DNA of 64,000 nt from Lunularia cruciata (taxonomy: Eukaryota; Streptophyta; Marchantiopsida; Lunulariales; Lunulariaceae), in the NCBI GenBank assembly GCA_948567375.1, contig OX419760.1:8494001-8558000 (forward strand). Reading direction: 5' to 3'. The notes under the pieces are model-generated. The model ran no database searches and was not told the origin of the DNA. It saw only the letters and a list, made by a program, of their open reading frames with translations. The translations under genes were made by a program, and so were the position numbers. This document shows, piece after piece, positions 12,169-24,989 of the stretch; within the stretch, counting starts at the first letter, position 1; every line of letters starts with the position of its first letter.

Positions 12169-13440
12169 ATGGCGGCAATGACCAAAGTTATCATTGCAAT
12201 ATCACAGTTATCATATCATATATAGCAACAAATCAAGCACCTCATTGTTGGAATAACAAGGTTATCAATGATAAGAGGATGTACAAATAGCACCATTTGG
12301 AGAAGAGGAAGAGCAATCCAAGTTCCAAAGCCCGAGGTATTTGAAGGCAAGAATCTCTCAAGCGTAGAGGAGAATTTTGTGCTTGATTTTGAATGTTATT
12401 TTGAAACTAAAAATCTTCAAGATGAATAGAGAAAAATTCTCTTGGCCTCAAGCCAATTAGATGGAGTGGAAAAATTATGGTGGCCAAGTGGAGCAAGCTG
12501 ATATGGAAGTTTGTTGGTATGGAAGTATGGAAGCAAGTTTGTTGTACCAATCCCGGCATGGGAAGAATTCAAGAGTGCAATAATTGGGTGCTTTTGAGCT
12601 ATAAATGCTACACAAGATAGATTGGCCAAATTTCAAGCAGATTTGTTCTATAAGAAGCTCCATCACTAGATTCCAAAACACCACGATGAAAATTCAAGAT
12701 TTATTAGAAATTGAAGCTCTAGATTGATTTATGAGGGGCTTAAAGTCACACATCAAATTGGAAGTGACCATGCAAGAGCCCAAACAGTTGGAGGAAGCAT
12801 TCTAAGGGTTGAGCTTTTTGATTCCTTGCTTGTGGTAACTTGGTCTCAACCTTAACCTTCACAAAACCTACCCACACACTACATATAGGTGGAGGAGCCA
12901 ACACCAATGTAGATTGATGGAATCCAACAAAGACCATGGCACTACAAATAGAGAAATATTGTGAAAAAATAGTGGTTGCTTTTATTATCATCAAATTGGG
13001 CATTGCATTGCATTGCTAAATATCCACTCAAGAATGGACAACCTTGAAAAATCAACCAAATGGAGTTTGTGGAGCATGATAATCAAGGAAACAAAGTATC
13101 CCAATAGGAATATTGAAGTAAATCTATTGGGAAATTCATTAGTTCTAATGGGATTGAAGGTTTGACCTATGCAAGTTTACATCATTTACAAGGTATGATA
13201 TCTGATCATGGTTGTATGATTTGGTTGATTTTGGAAGTTCAAAGAATTACATATCCATGCAATAGGCAAAGGAATTAAGTATCCTTACCAAGTTAGTAAT
13301 TGGAAGTAGATTGATGATGGCATATGGTAGAAAGGATATTGCATTCCATACCTCACACCCTATTACATTCAAGATTGAGAAGGAGTATTTGGAGTATATG
13401 AGGTTGGTAGCCAAAGCTTTTACCAATGGTTCATCCATTT
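12169..13440 (+). pseudogene. Chromo-1 gag and protease, decayed copy
   Basis: Frames with many stops match the gag of the copy at 28456-38589. It starts near the conserved ATGGCGGCAATG at about 12169, followed by the gag core (FEGKNL, LLASSQLDGVEKLWW). The CCHC knuckle is near 12985, with the Gly-His-Cys-Ile-Ala step readable. The protease follows at about 13140-13420, with the active-site triplet as Asp-Phe-Gly instead of Asp-Ser-Gly. At about 13420 the protease joins directly to the end of the reverse transcriptase, so about 1.2 kb of pol is deleted. Confidence 0.75.
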
Positions 13441-14631
13441 ACTAAACTCATGTGGCCGCACCCTTGACAGTCCTCTTGGAGAAGTCCTCAAGCTTTTAGT
13501 GGATTACCAAGCACAAAGAAACATTCTAGAAATTGAAACATATGGTGTCTTCAACCATATGATCCTCAACTACTTTGTGTGGTTGATTTTGATGCTTCTA
13601 ACTTTACCATTTGAATTGTGTTGCAATCTTCATGATGGGTTACATCTCATTTCCTTTGTATCTCACTAATTAAACACCATAGAAAGGAATTACTCTACTT
13701 AAGATCAAAAACAACTACCGATAGTATATGCCAGCAAGACATGGATGCATTATCTCTTGGAGAAACAAGTGATCATGCAAACTGATCACAAACCCTTGTT
13801 GCAAACATTACATTTGGAGCGCAAGAAGAGTTGACATAATCGATGGGAGGAACAACTAAAGTTTTTTGACCTCAAAATTGAGCATAAACCCAATAAGTTC
13901 CTATCATCCTTGATGCCCTATCACAATGGCCTGATTTGAAGTCTTTTCTTCTCATCACAACAACAATTACAATGGTGTCAATCGACTCAAAAGTCCAAAT
14001 CAAGTTTAGGACCGCTTTACAACAAGACCTTTCAGATAGTACAAGGTCATCTTGCAGCAAGGAAGCAAATGACAAGGACAAGGAATACAACATTGTCTCC
14101 TTCAAAGAAGGCTTTCTATTCTATGAGAGTTGCATCTATGTTCCAACCAAGGGTGATCCATGACTTATGTGCCTTCAAGAAGCCATGATTTACCAATCAT
14201 TGGTTGCATGGATGTAGATAAAACCTTGGGTCCTCTACCATACTAATAGTGGTGGCCCAACATGGCACACATGTTCAAGAGTTTTTCCGATCTTGTGAGA
14301 GTTGCCAACAAGGCCAACAACCAAAAATTAGGTAGACTTCTTTTACCACTTCTCATCCCATCGGCTTGTTAGGAGTATGTGAACTTAGATCTCATCACAT
14401 CCTTGCCCAAGAAAAAACAAGGTCACACAATAATCATGGTGTTTGTTGATAAGCTTAGTAAGAAAATCCATTTGGCACCAACTTGTGATGTAGTGGATGC
14501 TCCAACATTGAGATTTATGTTGAAAATATCTTCAAGCATCATGAGATGCCTTGTGTACTCATCTCCGACCATGATCCTTGATTCATCGGATAATTTTGAC
14601 AAGCACTCTTCTAGCTACTTGGCACCAAGCA
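13421..14631 (+). pseudogene. Chromo-1 RNase H and integrase, decayed and truncated
   Basis: The reading begins at the end of the reverse transcriptase connection (TNGSSIY... after the deletion). RNase H remnants follow (VDFDASN near 13585; QTDHKPLL near 13790). The integrase zinc domain comes next (CESCQQGQQ near 14305), then the integrase core first-Asp region (LDLITSLPKKKQGHT, 14385-14430). The core stops abruptly at 14631, where an LTR begins. The second half of the integrase and the chromodomain are missing. Confidence 0.78.
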
Positions 14632-15131
14632 TGTAACAATATGGAGTTCATTGATGAGTTATTCAAGGTTAACAAAGTAGCAAATAGGCCAAATTAGCCT
14701 AGAATATTCTAGAAATATCTACAAAGCTACTTGGTACCTTCCAAGTATTAGGTCATGTGCATGCCAAGTGACAACTTTGAAGAAGAAGCTTCTTGGGAAG
14801 TTTCTTGACTAGCTTAGCTTGCACCCAAGTAGGTAGATTCTAGAAGGAAGTTTCTTGGGAAGCTTCCAACTAGCTTAGCTTGCACGCCAAGTAGGAGGTA
14901 TTTATAAGAAGCTTCTTGAGAAGCTTTTTGGTTAACTTGGCTTGCATTCCAAGAAGGCAGCTTTAGGAAGCATTTTGAGAAACCTCTCAAGAGCATTGTA
15001 TGATCCTTATAAATACCAAAGCTCAAGCTCATACAAGGCATTTGGAGTTTCTCTCATTCAAGAGTCCCAATGTGATCTTTCACTTTGATATTTCATTCTC
15101 CTATTTCTCTCCTTGGTCTTGGTCTTTTACA
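14632..15131 (+). mobile_element. Chromo-1 LTR shared by two partial internal regions
   Basis: This is a 500-bp LTR, TGTAACAATATGGAG...TCTTTTACA, with degenerate GAAGCTTCT blocks and a TATAAATA near 15010. It is followed immediately by a primer site (TTGGTATCAAAG at 15132), as in a 5' LTR. It is preceded by a truncated integrase, as in a 3' LTR. It is therefore the middle LTR of an LTR-internal-LTR-internal array. Confidence 0.88.
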
Positions 15132-15591
15132 TTGGTATCAAAGCAAGAATGAGATGGATGGAATTTATGGACCACCAAATTGGGGTAGTATATGGACACA
15201 AAAATCCCAATGATTTCTACCCAACCATTGGGATTTTTGTCTCCATGTACTACCCAAGCATCATCTCACACTTTGGGTCAAATTTTTTTAATACAATCAC
15301 CTTGCTTGAGGAACCCTTGGTACTTCTGATTGTAACTTATGGATAATAGTAGATGTGTTGCATCTACATGTTAACTTAGATCACCTATAGGTAGTTTGAT
15401 AGAGTAGTGATCATGGCGGTAATTCTTGAGCTTATCATTGCAATGTAGTAACAAATTGAGCACCTTACTTGATTGTTGGAAGAACAAGATCATCAACAAT
15501 AAGAGAATATAAAGAGAGCACCATTTTGAGAAAAGGAAGAGTGAATCGGATTTCCAAAGCCCAAGGTATTTGAAGATAAGAATCTTTTAGG
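15132..15591 (+). pseudogene. Chromo-1 primer site, leader and start of gag
   Basis: The primer site TTGGTATCAAAG is one base off the usual initiator-Met-complementary TTGGTATCAGAG. The leader and the gag start ATGGCGGTAATT (near 15414) follow. Gag is cut at about 15591 inside FEDKNLL. Beyond this point the same family appears in reverse orientation. Confidence 0.8.
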
Positions 15592-16113
15592 TATGAAATT
15601 AAAAACACTTTCTACCATCCACCTTCATCATTTTTCTAACTTCTAATGGCTTCACAAAAAAATAAAATTCCTTTGCTTATTGCATGAAAGAGTAGTTCTC
15701 AAAGCTCCCACTATCAACCAAAATCCTACAACCATGTTTGGATATTATATCTTGCAAGTGGATCAAACTTGCATAGGTCAAGGCTTCAATCTCATTGGAA
15801 CAAATCAAGGTCTTAGTAAATGGCTTGATATCACTTAATGGGTCTCTTTGTTTCCTTGATCCTCATGCTCCAAGAACTCTATTTGAGCAATTAGTCAAGG
15901 TTATCTATTCTTAGTTGGACATTTAGAAATGTGAAGTCCAATTTGGTATTAATATAAGCAACCATCATTTTGTCTCAATTATGTTCCATTTGCAATGCCA
16001 AGTGGTCTCCATTAGAGGGCATCAATCTGCATCAATGTTGGTTCCTCTATCCCTGTGTGGTATATTTGAAGGCTCTATGAAGGTTGAGGTTGAGACCAAG
16101 GAATCAAGTCGTG
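15592..16113 (-). pseudogene. Chromo-1 gag C-terminus and protease, reverse fragment
   Basis: On the minus strand this reads from the end of gag (Thr-Trp-Ser-Gln-Pro region, knuckle near 15990) into the protease. The active site here is an intact Asp-Ser-Gly (VDSGSFEN). Together with 18226-18605 it forms one reverse Chromo-1 gag-protease that is split by a 2.1-kb insertion. It abuts the plus-strand gag at 15591, which produces a head-to-head junction. Confidence 0.72.
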
Positions 16114-18225
16114 TCATGTTGTGGTTTGCGTAGCCCATGAAAAAGTAAACTAGTGTTGTTTATCTCCATAAGATGGAGTAGGTTGTATGCTTGATCCCAC
16201 ACTTGAGCTATTGCCATGTGAATAATCTATGTGCATTTAAGTGGTTGGCCATGTGGAGTATGATCTTGTCCTTTTCAAGGGCTATGATGTATATAGGTGG
16301 TGAAGAGTTGTGAGAATGTGTGTTGTAGATTTTAGGAGTCTTGAGTGGGAGTAGGATATTGAGAATGAGAGTATGAGCAAAACTTGGACACTAGGGCATT
16401 GGAGGAAGAAATTTGAGAGGGAGATGTCCATGCTCTTGATATGCCACTCCCAAATCCTTTTCTCATCAGGCTTCAAATTCTACACCATGACAACTTATGG
16501 GATTAGATGGTGCCACATTTTGGAGCAGCATTCATGGAGTTGATGATGGAAAATCTAGATTTTATCATCCTCCTAGTGCTTACATACAAGCAAGTGTGGC
16601 ATTTAACAACTTAATTGCTCTTATAGGAGAGGAAGGATCCAAATTTGTTCATGAGCTTCAAGGTGGAGTTGTGGGTTCCATTTGTCAAAAAAGTGAAGAG
16701 GCTAAGAGAAAAATTTGCAAAAGTTTGGGTCCCAATAGGGGAAGCCTAGATTTTTTCAAGGATTGACAGAGCTACACGTGGGCATTTGAGAGGAAAAGAC
16801 CACAATTGGAGAGAGGAGCTAACATGCTACAATTTGGAGATTAAAATCAAGTGATTTGAGCAAATTCTTAGAGGAATATGATCAATTGAATTGAGAGGGG
16901 TAGAACTCATATTTAGATGCATAAACTGGACAATTTTGGGAGCCATGTGACACGTTATAATGATCTATAAGTAGAGTTGGATAGTAGATAGAGTGCTTAT
17001 AGTGTTGAGCATAAGAAATTCTTGTTTTGGATCAATTTAAATCAAATTTGGTTTATTAAAGTTGGAGCTTTTGGGAAGTAAGGTGTTGGAGATGAGCTAA
17101 TTATCAAGGTTTGTAATTTTTGTCATTCTCCAAGTTGTATTTTGAATAAGCTCATGCAAATTTTCAATATTGTTTCTAGTTAGATTATGCATCTCTATGC
17201 AAGGGTTTTATATGATTTCCTCAAATAGAGAATTGCATTAAGTATACCTAGATCTATAGAGCTCATAAGTAAGCCCAATTGAAGAGTTGATTCATATCTA
17301 AGGATTGGGATTCTATTATTGCAATGGGTCAGACAAGAGCACAACTAGCTACAATGGAAAATTTAGGTGGTTTTGGATCTGTGGAGAGTGAGAGTTGATG
17401 CAACAAGTTCTATTTGAAAATATTATCATGAGCTCAATAGAGCATTTTTTTCTTCAATTATGATTGAATGTCAATTCTCCAATTTTTGTAACTATAATTG
17501 AGGATTTTAGGTTGGTGTAGTTAATGTTAGGATTATGTGTACCTCTGATATAAAAATCTGGGAAATTTTGCCAAGAATTAGAAGCAAATTCCCAATTAAA
17601 AATTTCAAAATAGGATAGAAACTATAAGAACATTGCCCAAGTTTGAGAGCTTGTCAAAGGAGCTATAGTAAGCAGATTGTGGCTCACTTTATGTCATTGA
17701 AAAGCTTATCTCAAGGCTTTTTATTAAGTCTTAGATTATTGAATCAAAAGAACACCAAAAAATTTGTTGACACCTAATTTACACAAAGTTTTACCCATCA
17801 AAAGGATATAAAATTACTCTACTTGGAGAACAAATTGGTTTGAAGGTTGGATTTCAGCTTGGAAGAAACTTGGAGTACATATTGAAATCAGCTTGAGTAT
17901 AGGGAGGCTCTGAAGCTGATTTTTGCAAAGGTATGGAGAGTTGTTATTGAATTCTTGGGGTTGGATTCTCTCAATACTTGTATGCTTGTTTGTACATCCA
18001 ACTAGCTTGAATTGTTGTGTGTGTATTTCACTTAGGTTCTCCTTGGTAATGTTAGATAGACTAGAAGTGCGTATTATGATGATAGGTTAGGTTGCCCATT
18101 ACTTCCTTATTTGGTAGAAAGAATACTATAAACAAGAGTGAAAGGTTCCAATGATTGTGCAACACATGGGCTTAGACTTGTGTTGACAAATCTATGCACA
18201 ACCTTTGATCCATAAACTCCATAGC
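16114..18225. other. Unclassified insertion splitting a reverse Chromo-1 gag
   Basis: This 2.1-kb sequence interrupts the phrase that reads Leu-Ala-Lys-His...Phe-Asp-Ser-Leu in other Chromo-1 gags, so it is probably an insertion. I could not define its termini or a target duplication. It has one 89-codon frame (16497-16766) with no domain I recognise, and otherwise only short frames. Confidence 0.5.
16497..16766 (+). CDS. Small unrecognised ORF, 89 codons
   Basis: The reading starts at ATG (MGLDGATFWSSIHGVDDGKS) and ends with FFKD. It has no transmembrane segment and no obvious signal peptide. Residue composition is protein-like rather than low-complexity, but nothing supports expression and no second copy exists in the window. 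It could be a leftover of the insertion that carries it, or chance. Confidence 0.25.
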   Translation: MGLDGATFWSSIHGVDDGKSRFYHPPSAYIQASVAFNNLIALIGEEGSKFVHELQGGVVGSICQKSEEAKRKICKSLGPNRGSLDFFKD

Positions 18226-18605
18226 TAGGCATCCAATGTGTTCCCAAAGAGAGAAAGGCAAAGTACAAATGTGTTTGGCCAACTAGATGGCTTCTTCCAA
18301 ATTTCTAAGCTTGTACATGGTTACTTCTAATCTAGTGCATGATCTTAAGCTTCTCACAAACCAATCCATAGCTTTGCCTTTGTGTTTCTTTGGAATCTAC
18401 ATCAATTGTATTTTGCATTGAGTGATATAGCTCTTGAAAAAACCAATATATCTCAATTTTTCTAATATATCTTGTGCAACTCTCTCCATTTGATGCTATC
18501 GTTGGCTCTCATGATCTCTCTTTTCCAAAAATCAAGTAAGATGTGTTAGTTTTTGTTGCATACAAATGATTATTTTAGACATTGCCGCCATGACTATTAT
18601 TACTA
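18226..18605 (-). pseudogene. Chromo-1 gag N-terminal part, reverse fragment
   Basis: On the minus strand the conserved start ATGGCGGCAATG lies near 18595. It is followed by the retrotransposon gag core, including the Ala-Met-Asp-Trp-Phe-Val-Arg-Ser-Leu step (near 18370). The reading breaks off at Leu-Ala-Lys-His, where the 16114-18225 insertion begins. Confidence 0.75.
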
Positions 18606-20270
18606 TACCAAACTACTTAATCATAAATGTATAAGTTAACATATAAATGCAACATGTCCAAGAAACTATACCCAAGGCATCTTTACATCCAAGAAACTAT
18701 ACCAAGGCATCTTTAGAAGAAACCATCCATGTGGAGTATTTTGCTTGAAATGGCCATCGTACTTGAAGAAGTAAGTCAATGGTTGATTGATGAAGAAGAG
18801 AGGTTTATCAAGAAAAATCCTGGAATGCACTACATCAACAACATTTTGCTACCTTTGATTTGTAACCTTAGAAACTCATTAGCCAATGAATGAAAGAGTT
18901 TGCTGAATGTGTTTTGAGGTGCATCAATATTTAACAAAATTCATGTTAAACTTGAGCATCGTAAGCAAGAAGCTAATACTCCCAAGAGCATGATCCTTTG
19001 TCTTTGTGAAGAAAAAAAGTAGGGTGCCAAGTGGATTGTATTGCAAGAGGAGATGGATACCTTGAAGAGTATCAATCCAAAGCATGCAAAGAACAAGCAA
19101 CAACGGACACTTGAGGTAACATAGCTCAAGAGAGAATTGGCCAGTCTTCATAGTATATACCTTTTGGGAGAAGATAGAATCAAAAGGAGTGAAAAACTTG
19201 ATGAAGAAACAATTGGAGGCACATCAAGAAGAGAATTTGAAGTTGGAGAAGAATGAAAAACTTAGGAAGGCAGCTTTTGACATAAGGGTTTCCTAATTAG
19301 AAGAGAAAATTCTGAACTTGATAATGGAAAAAGCATTGGTTGCCATCAAAAGGCAGTTCATGAATAAGCAATGATCATGTATTGAAGGAAGACAAGTCTG
19401 CACCTCAAGGAGTATCAAGAAGAGATCTTGCTTCTACAGGAAAGGAATCCCAATTGAAGATGAAATTAGAGAATGCCATAGTTGGATCAATGATATGAGT
19501 AAGAAAATCAAGGCATTCTTGTAAGAATACCAATGAAGGTAAAGATCAAGCGTCTTGATGGAGGGGTATTAGTTCACCTCATTGTGAAAGATTTTGCTAA
19601 AGAACAAAAGACATGGGTGGGTGAAATGGCAGAGGCAATGAAGGAAGAGTCAATGGAGGCTATTATGGTGTGCAAATTTCTATAAAATTTACATTTGTTG
19701 ATCATATTCAGCTTAAGTGCTAGAGAATCAATAGAAATATTGTAGTCAATCACAAAAGTGCCTCAAATGGAGAGGTACTTTGAGGAATGAAACTAACAAG
19801 CTAGGATGAGAGAAGAGCTCAGAGTAATCTAGGATAATCTTGAGTACTTGTAGGCCAACCTACTTGAGGATGTTCAACACTTGGAGTGATATAAGATGAT
19901 CCTTAATGCTAACAAGAAGGATGAGTCTAGAGGTCAAATAAGTTACATGGCTAAGTATCAAGGTGGCAAGCAAAGCTATATCATGAAGGAAATTAGAAGC
20001 ACTCAAAGAGATGTAGAATGAATTTGAGTGCCTGAGGAGGGAACAACATTTGGAGTGCTATGGAATAATTTGGAATGCTTGCAAGAGATACAACACTCAA
20101 AGTATCGATAGGTGAGGCATATAGGCTTGAGTGCCAAATGGTCACCTTGGCACCTAGTGGGCAAGCATGGTGTAGAGGAAAGTGATTGGGAGTGAATCTT
20201 TGGCACATGAGAAGTTTACTTCTCACCAAGGATGACATGCATAGGCCTTTAGCTGTGAGTGCATAACTAT
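18606..20270 (+). other. Decayed coding-like sequence, possible coiled-coil protein
   Basis: Short plus-strand frames between 18900 and 20000 are rich in Glu, Lys, Leu and Gln (for example LQEEMDTLKSINPKHAKNKQ near 19050), separated by stops and frameshifts. This resembles a dead coiled-coil gag-like protein. A similar stretch occurs at 46080-47050. No pol, LTR or zinc knuckle is attached, so the family is unknown. Confidence 0.4.
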
Positions 20271-20883
20271 TGTAATACCATTAGCTAGAAATTTATCTAG
20301 AGGTGGAGATTGGCTTGGTAATATTTGGAAGGATGTTATATATAATGGTCTAAGTAGATTAGACAGAAGTATCACCAAAATAAAACTTCTACTAATAGGG
20401 CAAAGACTAAAAACACCCTAAAAACTTTTGAGCCAATTTTAGAGGTCTAAATAGATGAATTAGGCCTTGAAAAAGGAAAGGAACTCCCCCTTTCAAGAGA
20501 AAAAACTTTTCCTTCTCATCTCTATTTGTCTCATTGAGAGCTTTCCAATGGTACCTCACCCATGCTATATTTCTATTCCCACATGAAGATTCCACAAAGA
20601 TTTTCTTTGGTCACACTTGTTTGACCAACTAGATAAGACAAGGATCAACATCTCATCAATCCATGCAACTAATATCAGAGCGGAACTTTTTGACTATCAC
20701 CAATCCATATATCTGATCCAAGGGTGGAGCTCCTTCTTAGTGGATCCTCTTTGCTTTATAATAAAGACAAGTGTTCCTTTGGGTCATTGGAGTATTCCTT
20801 TGGGGTATCAAAGTATTGAGGGATGAAGCCTTGTGATTCTCTTGTGTTTCTCTTGGGGGTTCTCCTATTCTTGGAACATTACA
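20271..20883 (+). mobile_element. Chromo-2 5' LTR
   Basis: This 613-bp LTR reads TGTAATACC...GGAACATTACA. It is followed immediately by a primer site of the initiator-Met type (TGGTATTAGAGC at 20885). A likely TATA box, TTATAATAAAG, lies near 20755. It matches the LTR at 58012-58600 and the three solo LTRs in the window. No matching 3' LTR follows; the element is cut at about 24989. Confidence 0.9.
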
Positions 20884-21493
20884 ATGGTATTAGAGCAGGT
20901 ATTTTAATCCAAGAGAGTGGATCATGCCTCTTGGAGGAACATGGGCTACTATGACTGAGTAATTTTGGGGTTATAAAACATAGTGCAATCAATAGATTGA
21001 GGGTGTTTTAGAGATAAGATAGGATGGATGCTCTTGGAGGACAATTTCTTGCACCTTGCTTTCTATTCTTGAATCCATTCCACATCAACATCATGAATTT
21101 GAGATGCGAGCAAATGAGAGTATATATTCTTTACCATTTTAGAGTAGAATTCATGGAAATAGTGACAAATTTGCCAAACCCAATGATTCTACCTATGGTG
21201 ATATACAATAGAGAGTGGGATTTGACCATCTACATTCTATAATGATTTAATGGATTTGAATATACCAAATCTTATCCCTTTTAATACTCAAGTAGAAATC
21301 ATTATGTAGTTAAACCAAAAGTGATATTTAGGGATTTCATTGTCCACAATTTCTAGAAAGAATATTATCAACAAATTATAGCTTTTTGAGGTTCCAATGG
21401 TAGTCCCAATCATCTGTGCCCCTCTTGAGTGATCATATTAACCCTCTATTGAAGTGGGAAGTAGCAATTGAGTGTTCACCATGTGTACAAATT

Positions 21494-22450
21494 ATGGACC
21501 CACAATTGCAAGATTTGATGCAAGGAATGCAAGGGATGCTGAACAAGTTTTGGGAGATCAAGATGAAAATGGAGGCAAAGTCAAGTATATACCTTCAAGA
21601 AAAATTAAGTAATACAAGGAGAGGAATCTTTCCAAAACCCAATACCAATGGCCAAAGTAATTCGAGAATCACTTATGCCCATGGCACAAACCTTGGTAAA
21701 AAATGAAGCCAATTGTTACTACAGATGAAGAAAGCATGCAACATCAAGTGAATCAAAACTTTTGATTATTCATAAATGAGATCACTTATTATTCCATAGG
21801 CATGTTTGTAGGTGTGTACTTGATTGATAAAGCCCTCATATTTTATGATGCTAGGGAACTATCAATTTTGGCAAAAGGAAGAGAGATCACTTGGATGGTA
21901 ATGCAAGAAGGATTACTAAATAATTTCCAAGGTGTGGATTCCACATAGATGGCTCCAACCCGACTGTGGGGGGTTGAAGTAGAAGAAAAACATACAAGAG
22001 TACATGGAGGTATTTCTTGACCTACAAGTTGCGATAATCAATATGAGTCCAATAGAATCTCTTGATAATTTCAAAAGGGGTTGAAAAGGGCAAATTTACC
22101 AAGAGGTAATGGTACAAAATCCTTACATTGTTTTTGAAGCCATTGCATGCAGAAAAATAATAGTAGGGGCAGTTGGAGGAGGACAAGGGGTAGTCTTGAC
22201 TCAACACTATTATAATAAAACACCACACTTTGGTGGAGAAGTTCTTATGGAAATGGGCAACATCTGGTTTTGAGATCAAGGAGCATGACCTCTCCAAGGA
22301 GAATGTAGATGGGTCAAAGAAAGGAGAGATGGAGTCCCATGAGAGGAAGAGGCTCAAGAAAAATAACAATATTGTTACAATTGTGACCAAGTTGGGCACA
22401 TAGCTATCAATTGTTGTACTCGTCTTACTAAAAGCTCTTAGTCTCCATAC
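21494..22450 (+). pseudogene. Chromo-2 gag, decayed
   Basis: The start ATGGACCCACAATTGCAAG gives MDPQLQDLMQGMQGMLNKFW, almost the same as copy 2 at 59218. The gag core is disrupted by stops between 21720 and 22200. A well-preserved CCHC knuckle lies at 22373-22414 (CYNCDQVGHIAINC), with all four metal ligands in place. Gag would package the element RNA in the cytoplasm. This copy cannot make the full protein. Confidence 0.78.
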
Positions 22451-22649
22451 AAGCAACCTTTGAACAAAATTTAGAGACAAATTGAAGAGGAGGATGTTGA
22501 AATCACATCAGAAAGTGAAGATCACCTGTAAGTATACCTCACAATCTTAATGGCTCAATGGAGAAGAGTAAAAGTGGAGGAAGGAAGAGGATGAGTGCAA
22601 AAAGTTTGAGGAAGACAAACACACTATTGATTTGTTGTAAATGGAGTCC

Positions 22650-24989
22650 TAAAAGGCAACAAGGTGAGAGTATTATGGACCTTAGAGCAACAAAGAATAC
22701 CTTGTCTTTCTCTTTTTGCAATAAGGTTGGGGATGGAAGTAGAGAAAGATGAGAATGAAGAAGTAGAGTTACTTAATGATCAGACAAGGAGGATTGAATT
22801 ATTACCTAGAAACGTAACATTGTTTGTATCAAGAAGAAATTGAGTGGTGAGTGACACAATTAGCTTGTGATGATATGATCTTAAGCATAACATGAATGGA
22901 GCATTACAACTCCATGGTCAATTGGAGAAAGAAAGTTGTGAGAACTAGCCAATGGAAGATCATTGGGGACAAAGAAAGATTGCAAAGGCATGAACCGCCT
23001 CTTTATGTTATGAGGACAACAATTATTGATAAGACAAATAGATGTTTCATGGTCTAATAAGAGAAGTCTTGATTGCAAAACTTAATGGAAAAGTTCTTGA
23101 GAATTTGAAAGATGTAGTCAATGAGTTTGAAGATGTCTTTTTTGATGATTTACCCTAAGGATTACCACCAAAAAGGTGAGCAGATCATAAAATCAAGATA
23201 CTTCTTAGGAAGACACCTCCTTGTAAGGCCCCATATTGATTGTCACCTCATGACTTGGAGGAGTGTAAAGATCAAATTGAGGATATGCTATAGAAAGGGT
23301 TTATCTAACCTAGTGTATCACCATATGGAGCTCTTGTCTTGTTTGTGAAGAAGAAAGATAGAATAATGCATATGTGCATTAACTTCTAGGGCCTAAATCA
23401 ACAAATGGTGAAGAACAAATACCCATTACCTAGCATGGATGACCTATTTGACCAACTTAATAGGACAAGATACTTCACCAAAGTTGATCTATGGAGCAAT
23501 TACAACCAAATCAAGATCAAAGAGGAAGACGTACACAAAATTTGATTTCCAAACAAGGTATGGTTACTTTGAGTACTTGGTGAGGCTTGATACTTTGGCC
23601 TCACCAACACACTAGCTACTTCATGAGTTTGATGAATAATATATTTCATCAATACTTGGATAATTTTACTTTCATTTTCCTAATTGATACCTTAGTCTAT
23701 AATAGGATAATGACGGAGCACAAGCAACATATGAGAGAAGTCCTCTAGATTCTATGACAAAATCAATTGTATGCCCAAATCTCAAAGTGTGAGTTTGGCA
23801 AGTATAAAGTTGATAACTTGGGGTATAGAGTAAGTGGAAAAGGTATCCAAGTGCTAAAAAATAAAATAGATGTCATTTAGAAATAAAGTGCTTTAGAAGA
23901 TCAAACTCAACTCAAGAGCTTCTTAGGATTCTATTGGTGATTTGTCAAGGATTTCTCCAAGGTTTCACAACCTCTAATAGCACTACTTGGCAAGAGGGTG
24001 ATGTGGATGTGTGGAATTATAAAAGAATTGGCCTTTAAGGAATTTAAAGGTGCATTACTATATGCACCAACCTTGAAATAGTATGATCCAAAATGTCCAA
24101 TTAAGTAGGCTATAAATGCATCAAGTGTTACAATTGGTGTCCTACAATAGGAGTGGAATGATAGATAGCATCTACTTACATATTTCTCTCAAAACTATTA
24201 TGGATAGAATGCAACTATCACACTACCAAACAAGAAGAGTTGGTCATTGTCCTTGCAACCAAGCATTGGAAGCACGATCTTGGCAAGAAGGCATTTGTAG
24301 TGGACATAGACCACAAACCTTTAGTCTACATTAAGACATAAAAAGATCTATCTTATCAAAAGATTTGGTGGGCAGAGTGAAGAGAACGGTTCAACATGAC
24401 ACTCGTACATGTGAAAAGCAAAAGCAACTTAGAGATGCATTCACTCAAATGCCTATGGTGAAAAAACAAGTGGTAGAGATCAAGATGAACCCATATTTTA
24501 GCCAAGTATACTTACTACTAAGAAAATAGGAACTCAATCATCCTAAGATGTTACCAATACCCAAGGACTCACTTTTTGTGATGGTAAGTTATGGATCTTG
24601 GATACCTTAGACCTAAGAACCACTATCCTAGTAGAGTATCATGATTTTGCCTTTATAGGTCATGTTGTAGTGGAAAAGATCTTAGATGCATTCAAATGCC
24701 ATTACTATTGGCCCAAGATGAGCAATGATGTGATGGAGTATGTTCAAAGTTGCCTACCTCGTCAACAAAATGAAACCTCTAATCAGGCTCTCTTAAGACA
24801 TCTTCAACCCCTCTCTACTCCTACACAATGTTGGGAATAGGTGAACATGGATCTGGTTTGTGAATTGCCCAAGACCACCTCAGGGTTTGATTCCATTGTA
24901 GTCTTTGTAGATCAACTCAACAAAGTGATTCATGTGTCTTCTATGACCAAGGATGTGATTGCTCCATAATTAGCTCAATTGTACTTAGT
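22650..24989 (+). pseudogene. Chromo-2 pol (PR-RT-RH-IN), decayed and truncated
   Basis: Protease remnant at 22655-22740, with the catalytic Asp followed by Leu-Arg instead of Ser-Gly. Reverse transcriptase at about 23150-23900: KYPLPSMDDLFDQLNRTRYF is clear, but the catalytic Leu-Asp-Asp has become Leu-Ile-Asp (near 23680). RNase H lies at 24110-24340. The integrase zinc domain and first-Asp region lie at 24590-24985 (VNMDLVCELPKTTSGFDSI). The reading stops inside the integrase core where a different gypsy lineage begins. Many stops are present. Confidence 0.8.
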
